From: Bacteroidota bacterium
GTDB lineage: Bacteria; Bacteroidota; Ignavibacteria; Ignavibacteriales; Ignavibacteriaceae
Direction of reading: 5' to 3'
Assembly (NCBI GenBank): GCA_023406915.1
Contig: JAEXTR010000005.1
Coordinates: 1 to 11,601 of the forward strand
DNA length: 11,601 nt
Shown: positions 1 through 7,106 of the stretch, in pieces
Position numbering within the stretch: the first letter of the stretch is position 1
How the letters are laid out: every line of letters starts with the position of its first letter
Notes under the pieces: generated by a model
What the model was told of the DNA's origin: nothing
Database searches by the model: none
What the model saw: only the letters and a program-made list of their open reading frames with translations
Program-made: the position numbers and the translations under genes

Positions 1-2
1 AC

Positions 3-596
3 ACCGAACATGCATTTGGTGTATCCGTCACTGAACTGCGCAAACTAGGCAAACCATTTAAAAAGGATCACGAACTTGCATTGTCACTTTTTGCAACCGG
101 ATATCATGAGGCGAGGATACTGGCGATTGTAATTGATGATCCCAAAAAGGTTACCACTGCGCAAATGGAAGAGTGGGTGCAGCAGTTTGATTCATGGGAT
201 GTGACTGACCTGAGCTGTATGCACATGTTTGTGTATCACCCGGACTATATGAAAACTGTGCTTGACTGGTGTAACCGCACCGAAACATTTCAGAAGCGGG
301 CAGGATTCACCATGATCGCCGCCGGTGCCGTTCACCTGAAGAAGCATGATGATCAGATGTTTGCAGATCTATTACCCCTCACAGAACAGCATGCGTACGA
401 TGAGCGGAATTTTGTAAAGAAGGCAGTGAACTGGGGAATCAGGCAGATTGGGAAGCGTAGCCATTTTTTGCGTGATGAGGCGATCGCCTGTTGCGAGCGG
501 ATTCTGCTACAGGGCACTAAACCTGCACGATGGATTGCGAACGATGCATTGAAGGAATTGCACCGTCCGGAAATCATTGCACGTATTAAGAGATAA
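3..596 (+). CDS. DNA alkylation repair protein, AlkD-like HEAT-repeat family (5'-truncated)
   Basis: This is the C-terminal 197 residues of an AlkD-like DNA alkylation repair protein; the start lies before the window. The frame is open to the left edge and already reads family sequence there (AFGVSVTELRKLGK), so the TTG at 81 is an internal Leu codon and not the start. Family members are helical HEAT-like repeat proteins, and characterised ones excise alkylated purines. Recognisable blocks are GYHEARILA, FDSWDVTD (codon 65 W and codon 69 D of the fragment match the W-D-x-x-D spacing of the AlkD active-site groove), ERNFVKKAVNWGIRQIGKR and ARWIANDALKEL. Known members are about 220-240 residues, so roughly 30-40 residues are missing. 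The GNAT gene follows 18 bases later on the same strand and may be co-transcribed. Family assignment is firm; glycosylase activity is inferred from the family, several of whose members are untested. Confidence 0.88.
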   Translation, partial: TEHAFGVSVTELRKLGKPFKKDHELALSLFATGYHEARILAIVIDDPKKVTTAQMEEWVQQFDSWDVTDLSCMHMFVYHPDYMKTVLDWCNRTETFQKRAGFTMIAAGAVHLKKHDDQMFADLLPLTEQHAYDERNFVKKAVNWGIRQIGKRSHFLRDEAIACCERILLQGTKPARWIANDALKELHRPEIIARIKR

Positions 597-614
597 CAAT
601 TGATGGAGCAAGCC

Positions 615-1049
615 ATGAGGACCTACGAGGCAGCGTTTCAAGGTTATGAATTCAGTACCGATAAGCATCGGCTTGATTTTGACACAGTGTTTCATTTCCT
701 CAGCCATTCCTACTGGGGTGGAAACCTGACTGAGGATGCATTGCGTATATCTATAGAAGGGTCAATTTGTGCCGGTGTGTATCATGCCGGACAGCAGGTT
801 GGCTTCGCACGAGTCATCACTGATGGCGCAAGGTTCGCTTATCTTGCCGATGTTTTTATTCTTGCAGAACACCGGGGCAAAGGATTATCAAAATTTCTGA
901 TGCAGTTTCTGCTGCAAATTGAGGGATTGCAGAACGCTAAGTGGATGCTGGCAACCGCAGATGCGCATGGATTGTACAGTCAATACGGATTCACTCCCCT
1001 CCCCGAACCAGAGAAATATATGGTCAGGATGCCGGAGGCGTGCAGATAA
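615..1049 (+). CDS. GNAT family N-acetyltransferase
   Basis: A 144-residue protein of the Gcn5-related acetyltransferase fold, which moves an acetyl group from acetyl-CoA to an amine; the substrate cannot be told from sequence. The acetyl-CoA pyrophosphate-binding loop is visible as EHRGKGLSKFL (R87-G-K-G90), after the beta strand FAYLADVFIL. The C-terminal DAHGLYSQYGF (117-126) is the usual motif B region of this subgroup. N-terminal YEFSTDKHRLDFD is typical of small cytosolic GNATs that begin with EFSTDK-like text. I chose ATG 615 because TGGAG at 604-608 lies 6 bases before it. ATG 603 or TTG 600 would add 4-5 residues and have no ribosome site. The gene sits 18 bases after the AlkD-like gene, a likely two-gene unit. 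There is no signal peptide, so it is cytoplasmic. Confidence 0.9.
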   Translation: MRTYEAAFQGYEFSTDKHRLDFDTVFHFLSHSYWGGNLTEDALRISIEGSICAGVYHAGQQVGFARVITDGARFAYLADVFILAEHRGKGLSKFLMQFLLQIEGLQNAKWMLATADAHGLYSQYGFTPLPEPEKYMVRMPEACR

Positions 1050-1052
1050 ACT

Positions 1053-1077
1053 TTTCACAAAGCCGTGAACTGTGAAA
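1053..1077 (+). terminator. Weak hairpin after the GNAT gene
   Basis: TTTCACA (1053-1059) and TGTGAAA (1071-1077) form a perfect 7-bp stem with an 11-base loop, starting 3 bases after the GNAT stop codon. No T-run follows, so it is at best a weak or Rho-assisted end. A second small palindrome, ATCAC-GGG-GTGAT, lies at 1082-1094 and could instead be an operator half of the next promoter. Function is inferred from position only. Confidence 0.3.
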
Positions 1078-1096
1078 TAGTATCACGGGGTGATCC

Positions 1097-1126
1097 TTTG
1101 ATTTTGCCGGGGGGACTCTATATTTC
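1097..1126 (+). promoter_or_regulatory. Candidate Bacteroidota-type promoter for the WG-repeat gene
   Basis: TTTG at 1097-1100, an 18-base spacer, then TATATTTC at 1119-1126. This matches the Bacteroidota consensus TTTG / TAnnTTTG except for the last base, though the spacer is on the short side. It lies about 28 bases before the ATG at 1155. Prediction by eye only; no transcript evidence. Confidence 0.35.
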
Positions 1127-1154
1127 TGAAAACAATTGAAGGAATTTATAGCGT

Positions 1155-1754
1155 ATGATTCAAGGTGAGTTCGTAAATGGTTCTGCAATCGTGTATACAA
1201 AGCGGAAAGGAGAGCTTGTTCCTGGACTCCAGCTCATGGATGGCACGATTACCCGGCTTCCATACAATTGGATGGGGCAGTTCTTTTGTGACCGGGCACT
1301 GGTTCGTTTTCAAAAGTATTTTGGATACATCGACCGGTCAGGCAATCTGATTACTCCACTGAAATTCATCATCGGCAACGATTTTTCGGAAGACCGTGCA
1401 TTTGCGACCGAGGGAATGAATACGTATATCATTGATACAGAAGGAAGAGTAGTAAGAATGTTTGATGAGCCATTTGTGACTCAGGACTTCCGCAACGGGC
1501 AGGCAGTCCTATCCAGAATGATTGATCAGGATACCCTTCAGGATGCACTGATTGATCCCGATGGTGAATTCATCACCGACTTCTCTCCCCCCAGAAAGAT
1601 TACCAGTATTGAAGACCTTGAGTTTGGCATTACAACTTCGAAAAGTGATTGGCACGAAGGTCTACTGATATATGAGGGAATGGATATAAGAATAATAAAG
1701 GATTTCAACAACCGAATGGTCAAAGGACCAAATCACTTTTATGATGAAAAATGA
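1155..1754 (+). CDS. WG-repeat-like protein of unknown function
   Basis: A 199-residue protein without signal peptide or membrane segment. It carries degenerate WG-type beta repeats, each reading roughly 'F..gxAxV...xxYxxID.xGxxi'. The best is around residues 43-70, with ALVRFQKYFGYIDRSGNLI. A second lies at 77-100 (FSEDRAFATEG then YIIDTEGRVV), a third near 112-143 (FRNGQAVLSR then ALIDPDGEF), and a partial fourth at 166-180 (WHEGLLIYEG). Such repeats are known from Bacteroidota and Firmicutes proteins, probably as protein-binding beta structures; the role is unknown. The start ATG has GAAGGA at 1138-1143, 11 bases upstream, which is a long spacing. The next gene starts 46 bases downstream with its own strong ribosome site, so the two may share a transcript. 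Confidence 0.75.
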   Translation: MIQGEFVNGSAIVYTKRKGELVPGLQLMDGTITRLPYNWMGQFFCDRALVRFQKYFGYIDRSGNLITPLKFIIGNDFSEDRAFATEGMNTYIIDTEGRVVRMFDEPFVTQDFRNGQAVLSRMIDQDTLQDALIDPDGEFITDFSPPRKITSIEDLEFGITTSKSDWHEGLLIYEGMDIRIIKDFNNRMVKGPNHFYDEK

Positions 1755-1800
1755 ATGTAGGTACGGAAAGCTGCACACATCACTTTAGAAGGAAGGTATT

Positions 1801-2667
1801 ATGGCACAGCCAATTTTGAAAAGACCTGTGATTATCATTTCATTTTTAGTGCTGATTCTGCTGGGTGTGGTCAGTTACCAAATGATGCAGAGGGAAGCAC
1901 CACCAGTCACGATCCCGGAAGCGAAAGACACGGTTACAGCAACTGAGGAATCCGCCCCGATTCAGGTTTCTGATCTGAAACTTCTGCCCGGGGAGAAGGC
2001 TGTGGAGCGGTATGGTGAATGGTATATCACCACAACTGAAGAAGATTACTCAACTCTTTCCGTGAAGCGGAAAAAAGACGGCAGCATAGTAAGCACTATG
2101 GAGGGGATTGAATTCATCATAAAAAGGATTGATTTGAATGGCGACAAGAAAAGTGAACTGCTGATCAACGCCTTTACCGGAGGTGCGCATTGCTGTGATG
2201 AATATATGGTCGTGTACGGAGATGAAGCCAACCCGCGGGTATCAGGTATCATCAGTACCAATGATATTCCATTCGATATCCGCGACCTGAATGGTGATGG
2301 CATCAAGGAATTGATCACTGCCAATACGAATCTTGCATACGAATTCACCAGCTTTGCTGCGTCACAGTTTCCGGTCGTTATCTATCATTTGAGAGATGGT
2401 AAGTTTACCGTAGCAACACAACAGTTTCCTGAGGCACTCCAAAAGGATTACAATCAGTTTAAAGAATTATACGAAGAGATGATCAAGTCAGGTTACCCAG
2501 ACTGCGTATCACCGGAAATGGATGACCTGAAAGCTGTTATTGCAGCCATGCTGACAAATACGATCCTATTGAAAGGGAGGGACGCAGCATTCAAAGAAGG
2601 GAAAACGCTGTTTCTATGCCCAGGCTATGATAAGTTTTTTTGGATTGTAGAAAAAAGTGTAATCTGA
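1801..2667 (+). CDS. Membrane-anchored protein with two DxNGDxxxE calcium-loop-like motifs (FG-GAP/VCBS-like)
   Basis: A 288-residue protein with a single hydrophobic N-terminal segment (about residues 9-27, rich in I, L and V) after a short basic start. It is an uncleaved anchor or signal peptide that puts the rest outside the cytoplasm. A Pro/Thr/Glu-rich linker (34-54) follows. The core has two near-repeats, DLNGDKKSELLI (111-122) and DLNGDGIKELIT (162-173), typical of FG-GAP/VCBS or dockerin-like calcium loops. Between them lies GGAHCC (127-132), a motif I know from other hypothetical exported proteins of this type. Further cysteines at 235 and 273 could form disulfides. Ribosome site AGAAGGA at 1787-1793, 7 bases before ATG, is strong. 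A hairpin at 2682-2716 follows the stop. Substrate or partner is unknown; calcium binding is inferred from the motifs. Confidence 0.8.
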   Translation: MAQPILKRPVIIISFLVLILLGVVSYQMMQREAPPVTIPEAKDTVTATEESAPIQVSDLKLLPGEKAVERYGEWYITTTEEDYSTLSVKRKKDGSIVSTMEGIEFIIKRIDLNGDKKSELLINAFTGGAHCCDEYMVVYGDEANPRVSGIISTNDIPFDIRDLNGDGIKELITANTNLAYEFTSFAASQFPVVIYHLRDGKFTVATQQFPEALQKDYNQFKELYEEMIKSGYPDCVSPEMDDLKAVIAAMLTNTILLKGRDAAFKEGKTLFLCPGYDKFFWIVEKSVI

Positions 2668-2681
2668 GTTTCGTACTACCA

Positions 2682-2716
2682 TTCAGGTGATCTGGCAAGC
2701 TACCAGCTCACCTGAA
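2682..2716. terminator. Long hairpin between convergent genes, probable bidirectional terminator
   Basis: TTCAGGTGA (2682-2690) pairs perfectly with TCACCTGAA (2708-2716). After one mismatch, CTGG (2692-2695) pairs with CCAG (2703-2706), leaving a 7-base loop. It lies 14 bases after the + strand stop and 35 bases after the stop of the - strand hydrolase gene. No long T-run follows on either strand, so intrinsic termination would be inefficient; it may instead protect 3' ends. The position between converging genes supports a 3'-end role. Confidence 0.55.
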
Positions 2717-2751
2717 ATTGGTTTATCAATCATCTCCGCCAGAAATGTCTC

Positions 2752-3006
2752 TTATTTCACAAGCACCATCTTGCGGGTCAGGGTCACTGAACCGGCACGA
2801 AGTACCGTGAAATATAATCCTGAGGAAAGCCATGCACCATTAAAATCAACTGAGTAGGTGCCGGGAGCCATATCATCACTGACCAGTTCCTGCACCTGCT
2901 GACCAAGTGCATTGTATACGATCAGGCTGACTCCTGACTTTTGCGGTATATCAAAGTGTATGGTAGTTGTGGGATTGAATGGATTGGGATAATTCTGATG
3001 CAGTTT
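2752..3006 (-). repeat. Direct repeat copy 1: T9SS tail coding DNA
   Basis: This DNA is a diverged, gap-free copy of 4274-4528, offset by 1522 bases, in the same orientation. Identity is highest at the gene 3' end: 2767-2799 equals 4289-4321 (33 bases), and 2807-2831 equals 4329-4353 (25 bases). Similarity falls towards the catalytic part. It encodes the 82-residue sorting domain. A duplication or gene conversion between neighbours is the simplest explanation. Confidence 0.8.
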
Positions 3007-4089
3007 AAAAATATCCGGGGGAGATGGTTCATCAATTGTGGAGGGCTGAGAAAGATTGGCAATGCGAGCCCACAACTGGTTATCAAAACCGGAGAGTGCA
3101 AGTGGAGTCGTCCCGGTTGTGTTCCCAAACCTTATCACACAAAGTCTTTTTGAAGGGATCACATAAATTTTCTGGTCATTTTTTCCCAAACCCGCAAACA
3201 AATCTGCGGGTGCAGTGGGAATGGCGGACCCGTTAAACACAAATTGGAGTTGAGGCATCATATAACTTTCTTTACCATTCAACCACCACAGATATCCATA
3301 CGATTTATTCAGTTGCTGAGAAGTATTGACCATTTCTTCAAAGTAGATGTTATCATGAAGGACGGTATCCACATTCCATAATCCCTTATTCATGATGAGC
3401 AAAGCAAATCTTGCAGCACTCCGTGCATTACTAAAAAAGACATTATTATACCCTTGCTGAAACCATAACCCTGTCATACCGGTTTTTGCTTTCACATACT
3501 CCTGCGTGAGTTGGTTTCTTGTCTTCCCCGTAGCCTGCTCCATGACTTTTTCCAGCAGCGTATAGGGTGCGTTGTGATATGCCCAGCGGTTTCCGGCATC
3601 TGCTGTATATTGCAGGCATTCCGGTAGTGTACAATCACGGTCTAAAACATCATCCTTCAGACCGGTGGTCATGGTGAGCTGATTTCTTATTGTGATAAGA
3701 CTCTCCTTCGCAGCCGGCAGGGATGTCCATCCTGAACCAAGGAAGTCGGAGGTTTTCTGATTGATGGAAAAGAATCCTTTACTCTGAAGTATTCCTGCTA
3801 AGAGAGCTGTTAAGGTTTTACCCGCAGATGCCCAATACCAGCTGCTGTCAGCGGTAAAACTATCGAAATACCATTCTGTTACCATTCTTCCATTATGAAG
3901 CACAATAAACGCCTTTGTGTCATTTGCATCCAGAAAAGTTCTTAATGCATTCAGACTGTCGGCATTCCATCCTAAAACGGATGGTGATTCGGTTTCCCAG
4001 TTATTCCCCGTCATCGGGGGGAAGTAAAGGGTTTGTGAGTACACTGAAAGCGTGAGGAACAGAAATAGGGGGAGTAACGATATTCTCAT
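2752..4089 (-). CDS. Secreted serine hydrolase (beta-lactamase/PBP fold) with T9SS C-terminal sorting domain
   Basis: A 445-residue exported enzyme. Residues 1-19 are a signal peptide (hydrophobic FLFLTLSVYS, likely cut before or after Q19). Residues about 40-340 form a class C beta-lactamase-like serine hydrolase: nucleophile motif S88-A-G-K91 (SxxK), second motif Y171-H-N173 (YxN), and the family's SYGYLWWL at 263-270. The third motif, normally HxG or KTG before the last core strand, reads AGLGKNDQ (299-306) without the usual His. Residues 364-445 are a T9SS type A tail starting HQNYPNPFNPTT and ending in KMVLVK, which targets the protein to the surface or medium. The tail is 71/82 identical to that of the neighbouring subtilase. 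No clear ribosome site precedes ATG, as is common in this group. Substrate is unknown: an esterase, D-Ala peptidase-like or lactamase activity are all possible. Confidence 0.88.
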   Translation of the reverse strand: MRISLLPLFLFLTLSVYSQTLYFPPMTGNNWETESPSVLGWNADSLNALRTFLDANDTKAFIVLHNGRMVTEWYFDSFTADSSWYWASAGKTLTALLAGILQSKGFFSINQKTSDFLGSGWTSLPAAKESLITIRNQLTMTTGLKDDVLDRDCTLPECLQYTADAGNRWAYHNAPYTLLEKVMEQATGKTRNQLTQEYVKAKTGMTGLWFQQGYNNVFFSNARSAARFALLIMNKGLWNVDTVLHDNIYFEEMVNTSQQLNKSYGYLWWLNGKESYMMPQLQFVFNGSAIPTAPADLFAGLGKNDQKIYVIPSKRLCVIRFGNTTGTTPLALSGFDNQLWARIANLSQPSTIDEPSPPDIFKLHQNYPNPFNPTTTIHFDIPQKSGVSLIVYNALGQQVQELVSDDMAPGTYSVDFNGAWLSSGLYFTVLRAGSVTLTRKMVLVK

Positions 4090-4219
4090 TTAAAGTCAAT
4101 GAATGTGGATAAAGATTATCTTCTGTTTGACACCTGGCCACCCCGATAGGTTTAATGCTGAAGGGCATCCTCCCTGTCAGTGAGTCAGGGCACAGCTCTG
4201 AATGTCTGATTGTTCACTT

Positions 4220-4255
4220 AAAAAAAAGCCACCCCCGGTTATCCCAAGGGTGGCT
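4220..4255 (-). terminator. Intrinsic terminator of the lipoprotein-subtilase unit
   Basis: On the minus strand, AGCCACCC (from 4255 down to 4248) and GGGTGGCT (4234 down to 4227) form a perfect 8-bp GC-rich stem with a 13-base loop, followed directly by a run of eight T (4227 down to 4220, the first being the last stem base). It begins 18 bases after the subtilase stop codon. This is a textbook Rho-independent terminator, and it isolates the subtilase from the hydrolase gene that follows on the same strand. Confidence 0.9.
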
Positions 4256-4273
4256 GAAAAGGGAAAACAATGA

Positions 4274-4528
4274 TTATTTCACCAGCATCATCTTGCGGGT
4301 CAGGGTCACTGAACCGGCACGGAGTACGGTGAAATATAATCCTGAGGAAAGCCCTGCACCATCGAAATCAACCGAGTAAGTACCGGGAGCCATATCTTCA
4401 TTGACCAATTCCTGCACCTGCTGACCAAGCGCATCGTATACCATTAAACTGACACCTGATTGCTGAGGCACAGCGAAGCGTATCGTTGTGGTAGGGTTAA
4501 ACGGATTGGGATAGTTCTGATGTAGCTG
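4274..4528 (-). repeat. Direct repeat copy 2: T9SS tail coding DNA
   Basis: Partner of the copy at 2752-3006. It encodes the last 82 residues and a few before them of the subtilase. The two proteins differ at 11 of 82 positions, mostly conservative changes (I/V, N/D, K/Q, D/E). The match ends near the HQNYPNPF start of the sorting domain, so the repeated unit is the domain and not the whole gene. Confidence 0.8.
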
Positions 4529-7075
4529 AAACTCAGTCGGTACATCGGATGCACCCTGATTGATCACACTGTTTGGCAGATATCCCTGCAGTTTGACATT
4601 GTCAATACCGATCAGGTCACCATCATTACCGATATACTGATACCCGATTTTCAGATTTGACCCGCCTCCGTATGAAGTCAGATCGAGTGTGTACGGCTTC
4701 CACACCCATCCAGGATTGCCAGCGGGGAGTTCCCACAACAATGTCCAGTTTGCACCACCATTCGTTGAAATGTGCACTTTCAGGGTAGCACCACTAATCC
4801 ACTGGGGATTATAACCAGCATAGAAGGAGAGAGTTGCCTGACCAGCACCCAATGAGAATGCTGGAGAGATGATCCACTCATCCTGATTCTGTGCGATCCA
4901 TGGACAAATGGCAGAGGTAACACTGGTTGGATCAACTGTATTAAAATTGTTGTTCTGCGGATTGCCACGCTGCCAGGTATAAAATTGATTGGTGATGGTA
5001 TGAGTCCAGCCATTACCCGGGAACGGATCAGCATCAAACTTATTCTCAAAGATCGTGGCTATACCACCGCCGCCGCCACTGGTGGATTGTACTGCTGCAA
5101 GGGCATTCACCTTGCCACTTCCGTAGGTGTTATTGGGTACCTGTCCGGTGAATGCATCAGCACGTGCAGTGCTTTTCAGGGTAGAAACCGCCTGCGTATA
5201 GTTCAACGAACTGTTCCTGTTCAGCATAAGCGCAACTACACCGGTAACATGCGGAGCTGCCATACTGGTGCCCTGCATTTTTTTGTGTTTGCCGCCCTGC
5301 AAAATTTCCTGACGCTGCACGCCATTGCCGATGGTGAGATCACTGGAGAGCGCTGCGAGAATCACCTCACCCGGCGCAGTAATATCAGGCTTCACCCTGC
5401 CATCCCGTGAAGGACCAAGGCTGCTGAAACCGGAGATGCTATTGATCGTGGGATTGCCACCCTGGTTCCAGGTGTTACCATCAATATCAACCCACTGGGT
5501 TTTGGTAACGTAACTTCCGACTGCAATGATACTGTTTCCAGTGGCTGGCATACCTATTGACTTATTGTTATCACCGGGCACGATTCCTAATCCTGGGTTG
5601 GAATCGGTTGTAAAGTAACCGCCGCGGGCAATCCATGCATCAAAGGTACCGGTTCCAATCGTATACAGTGCCCAATAGACATTACTGATATTGACCTGTC
5701 CGCTGTGGCTATCAAGATACACAATCACGCGTCTTGCACCATTCGGATTCGCCTGGGCAGTTGCATCAATGGTTACCCAGCCATACGTTGTGCCACCAAC
5801 GGTGAAAGCAACATCCTGAATCTGCTGTCCTGCGCTGATGGGGTTAGTGTATCCGATCAGATTCAGACTGTTATCATAGGCAGCTAGTCCGAACGAAATG
5901 TTACCGGGTTGATACCAGGCATCAATAAGACCAGTGGTGTTACCCTGAGGAATTACCCAAAAGGTTCTCTTCGAGGTTGCAAAATTGCTGCCGGATGTTG
6001 CGTAGCTAAGGTGAATCTGATCATTCCCTTCATTTCCGGCTGCAGCCACAATAATTTTACCGTTTCCTGTCAGGTTTGACAGTGACTGCTCATACAAACT
6101 TGTGCCATCATGCGGACCGAAATGACCACCGAGGCTGAGGTTAATCACAGCAGACTTACCCATCTGTGCCGCTTTGTTGAAAATGTAGGAGCATCCGTCA
6201 ACCACATCAGCATCAGCAAAACCACCACTGGAAGTGTGGGAACGCATTCCTTTTACAAAAATGATGTCTGCCTCTGGTGCAACCCCCAGATAGGAAGTAT
6301 TTGCTTTCCCGCTGCCGGCAGCAGTGCCAGCCACGTGGGTGCCATGTCCGCCTCCGCCATCACCATCGATCTGAAAGCACTGACCTGCATCGATCTGTGA
6401 CTTCGTGTATTCCCGACCATAGGAGTAGCCTGAAGGAGGATTTGTGGTGCCTGACATATCCCACAGATATCTGATCCTGGTTGTGTTATCACTACCCTTG
6501 AAGTCAACATGTTTCCAATCAATACCTGAATCCAGCACACCAACCACAACACCAGAGCCCTTGTATCCGGAGGGAAGCCCAACACCAGAATGAACCTGAT
6601 CAGCCTTGATTTCCTTGTGGCTTACATTCAGTACGGGTTGCCGCACGTAACTGGCTTCCATTCTGATAACAGAATACTCTTTTTCAAGAGTGGTGAGAAG
6701 GTCCAACGGAACCCTTGCTACCATAATATCACCAATCTTTGTGCTGACCATACCACCGATATTTAAAACCGCACTTTCAGCACGGGACAGATCGGTTGCA
6801 TGAATAAACAGGGGTACAAAAATCCTGCCTGAGGATTCAATGGTAAAATCGATTGTCTTGCCCGCTTCAGCGATTTCTGTAAGGACTCTTTGATTATTGA
6901 GGAGGTATCTGAGTCCAAAATCCATTTTATCCTGCTGAGAGCTTTCAGCGGCACTACCCTGAACCAGAACGCCATTGGCATCATTGATCCGGTTCAGTCC
7001 GCCGATCATAACCGGCTGTGCCAGTAAGGTAGATGCGAACAACAATGTGAGGATGAGTGTGTAAAATCTGTTCAT
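4274..7075 (-). CDS. Secreted subtilisin-like serine protease (S8) with T9SS sorting domain
   Basis: A 933-residue exported endopeptidase. Residues 1-20 are a signal peptide (LILTLLFASTLLAQ). Residues about 50-150 look like an I9-type prodomain ending VIRMEASYV. The S8 catalytic domain follows: D182 (GVLDSGID), H244 (GHGTHVAG), oxyanion N348 (AAAGNEG) and S604 (GTSMAAPH), a complete triad. N348 to S604 is 256 residues, against 66 in subtilisin BPN'. The extra part (about 365-500) is beta-rich and looks like an inserted jelly-roll. A Gly-rich linker (667-671) leads to a carbohydrate/adhesion-like beta domain (about 675-832, ending IGIDNVKLQGY). The T9SS tail is at 852-933. The ATG at 7075 was chosen: AAAGGAG (7083-7089) is 7 bases upstream and the signal peptide begins there. 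The open frame runs 30 codons further, into the lipoprotein gene, and is not the start. It is 31 bases downstream of the lipoprotein. Confidence 0.95.
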   Translation of the reverse strand: MNRFYTLILTLLFASTLLAQPVMIGGLNRINDANGVLVQGSAAESSQQDKMDFGLRYLLNNQRVLTEIAEAGKTIDFTIESSGRIFVPLFIHATDLSRAESAVLNIGGMVSTKIGDIMVARVPLDLLTTLEKEYSVIRMEASYVRQPVLNVSHKEIKADQVHSGVGLPSGYKGSGVVVGVLDSGIDWKHVDFKGSDNTTRIRYLWDMSGTTNPPSGYSYGREYTKSQIDAGQCFQIDGDGGGGHGTHVAGTAAGSGKANTSYLGVAPEADIIFVKGMRSHTSSGGFADADVVDGCSYIFNKAAQMGKSAVINLSLGGHFGPHDGTSLYEQSLSNLTGNGKIIVAAAGNEGNDQIHLSYATSGSNFATSKRTFWVIPQGNTTGLIDAWYQPGNISFGLAAYDNSLNLIGYTNPISAGQQIQDVAFTVGGTTYGWVTIDATAQANPNGARRVIVYLDSHSGQVNISNVYWALYTIGTGTFDAWIARGGYFTTDSNPGLGIVPGDNNKSIGMPATGNSIIAVGSYVTKTQWVDIDGNTWNQGGNPTINSISGFSSLGPSRDGRVKPDITAPGEVILAALSSDLTIGNGVQRQEILQGGKHKKMQGTSMAAPHVTGVVALMLNRNSSLNYTQAVSTLKSTARADAFTGQVPNNTYGSGKVNALAAVQSTSGGGGGIATIFENKFDADPFPGNGWTHTITNQFYTWQRGNPQNNNFNTVDPTSVTSAICPWIAQNQDEWIISPAFSLGAGQATLSFYAGYNPQWISGATLKVHISTNGGANWTLLWELPAGNPGWVWKPYTLDLTSYGGGSNLKIGYQYIGNDGDLIGIDNVKLQGYLPNSVINQGASDVPTEFQLHQNYPNPFNPTTTIRFAVPQQSGVSLMVYDALGQQVQELVNEDMAPGTYSVDFDGAGLSSGLYFTVLRAGSVTLTRKMMLVK

Positions 7076-7082
7076 AGTTATT

Positions 7083-7089
7083 CTCCTTT
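7083..7089 (-). promoter_or_regulatory. Ribosome binding site that fixes the subtilase start
   Basis: AAAGGAG on the minus strand, 7 bases before the ATG at 7075. It is the strongest Shine-Dalgarno sequence in the window. It lies inside the 31-base gap after the lipoprotein stop, so the protease can be translated independently on the shared message. Confidence 0.85.
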
Positions 7090-7106
7090 TACAAAAACGG
7101 TGACAT

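Noticed and set aside
4172..4190. CCCTG/CAGGG inverted repeat before the hydrolase gene
   Set aside because: Only a 5-bp stem with a 9-base loop, no T-run and no partner site; expected by chance.
5070..5087. Short GC-rich CCACCGCCGCCGCCACTG run, possible microsatellite
   Set aside because: It encodes the poly-Gly linker of the subtilase and is explained by that.
4985..5410. 141-residue + strand open frame inside the subtilase gene
   Set aside because: It is antisense to the conserved S8 catalytic region with its intact Ser motif, and the translation has no recognisable domain.
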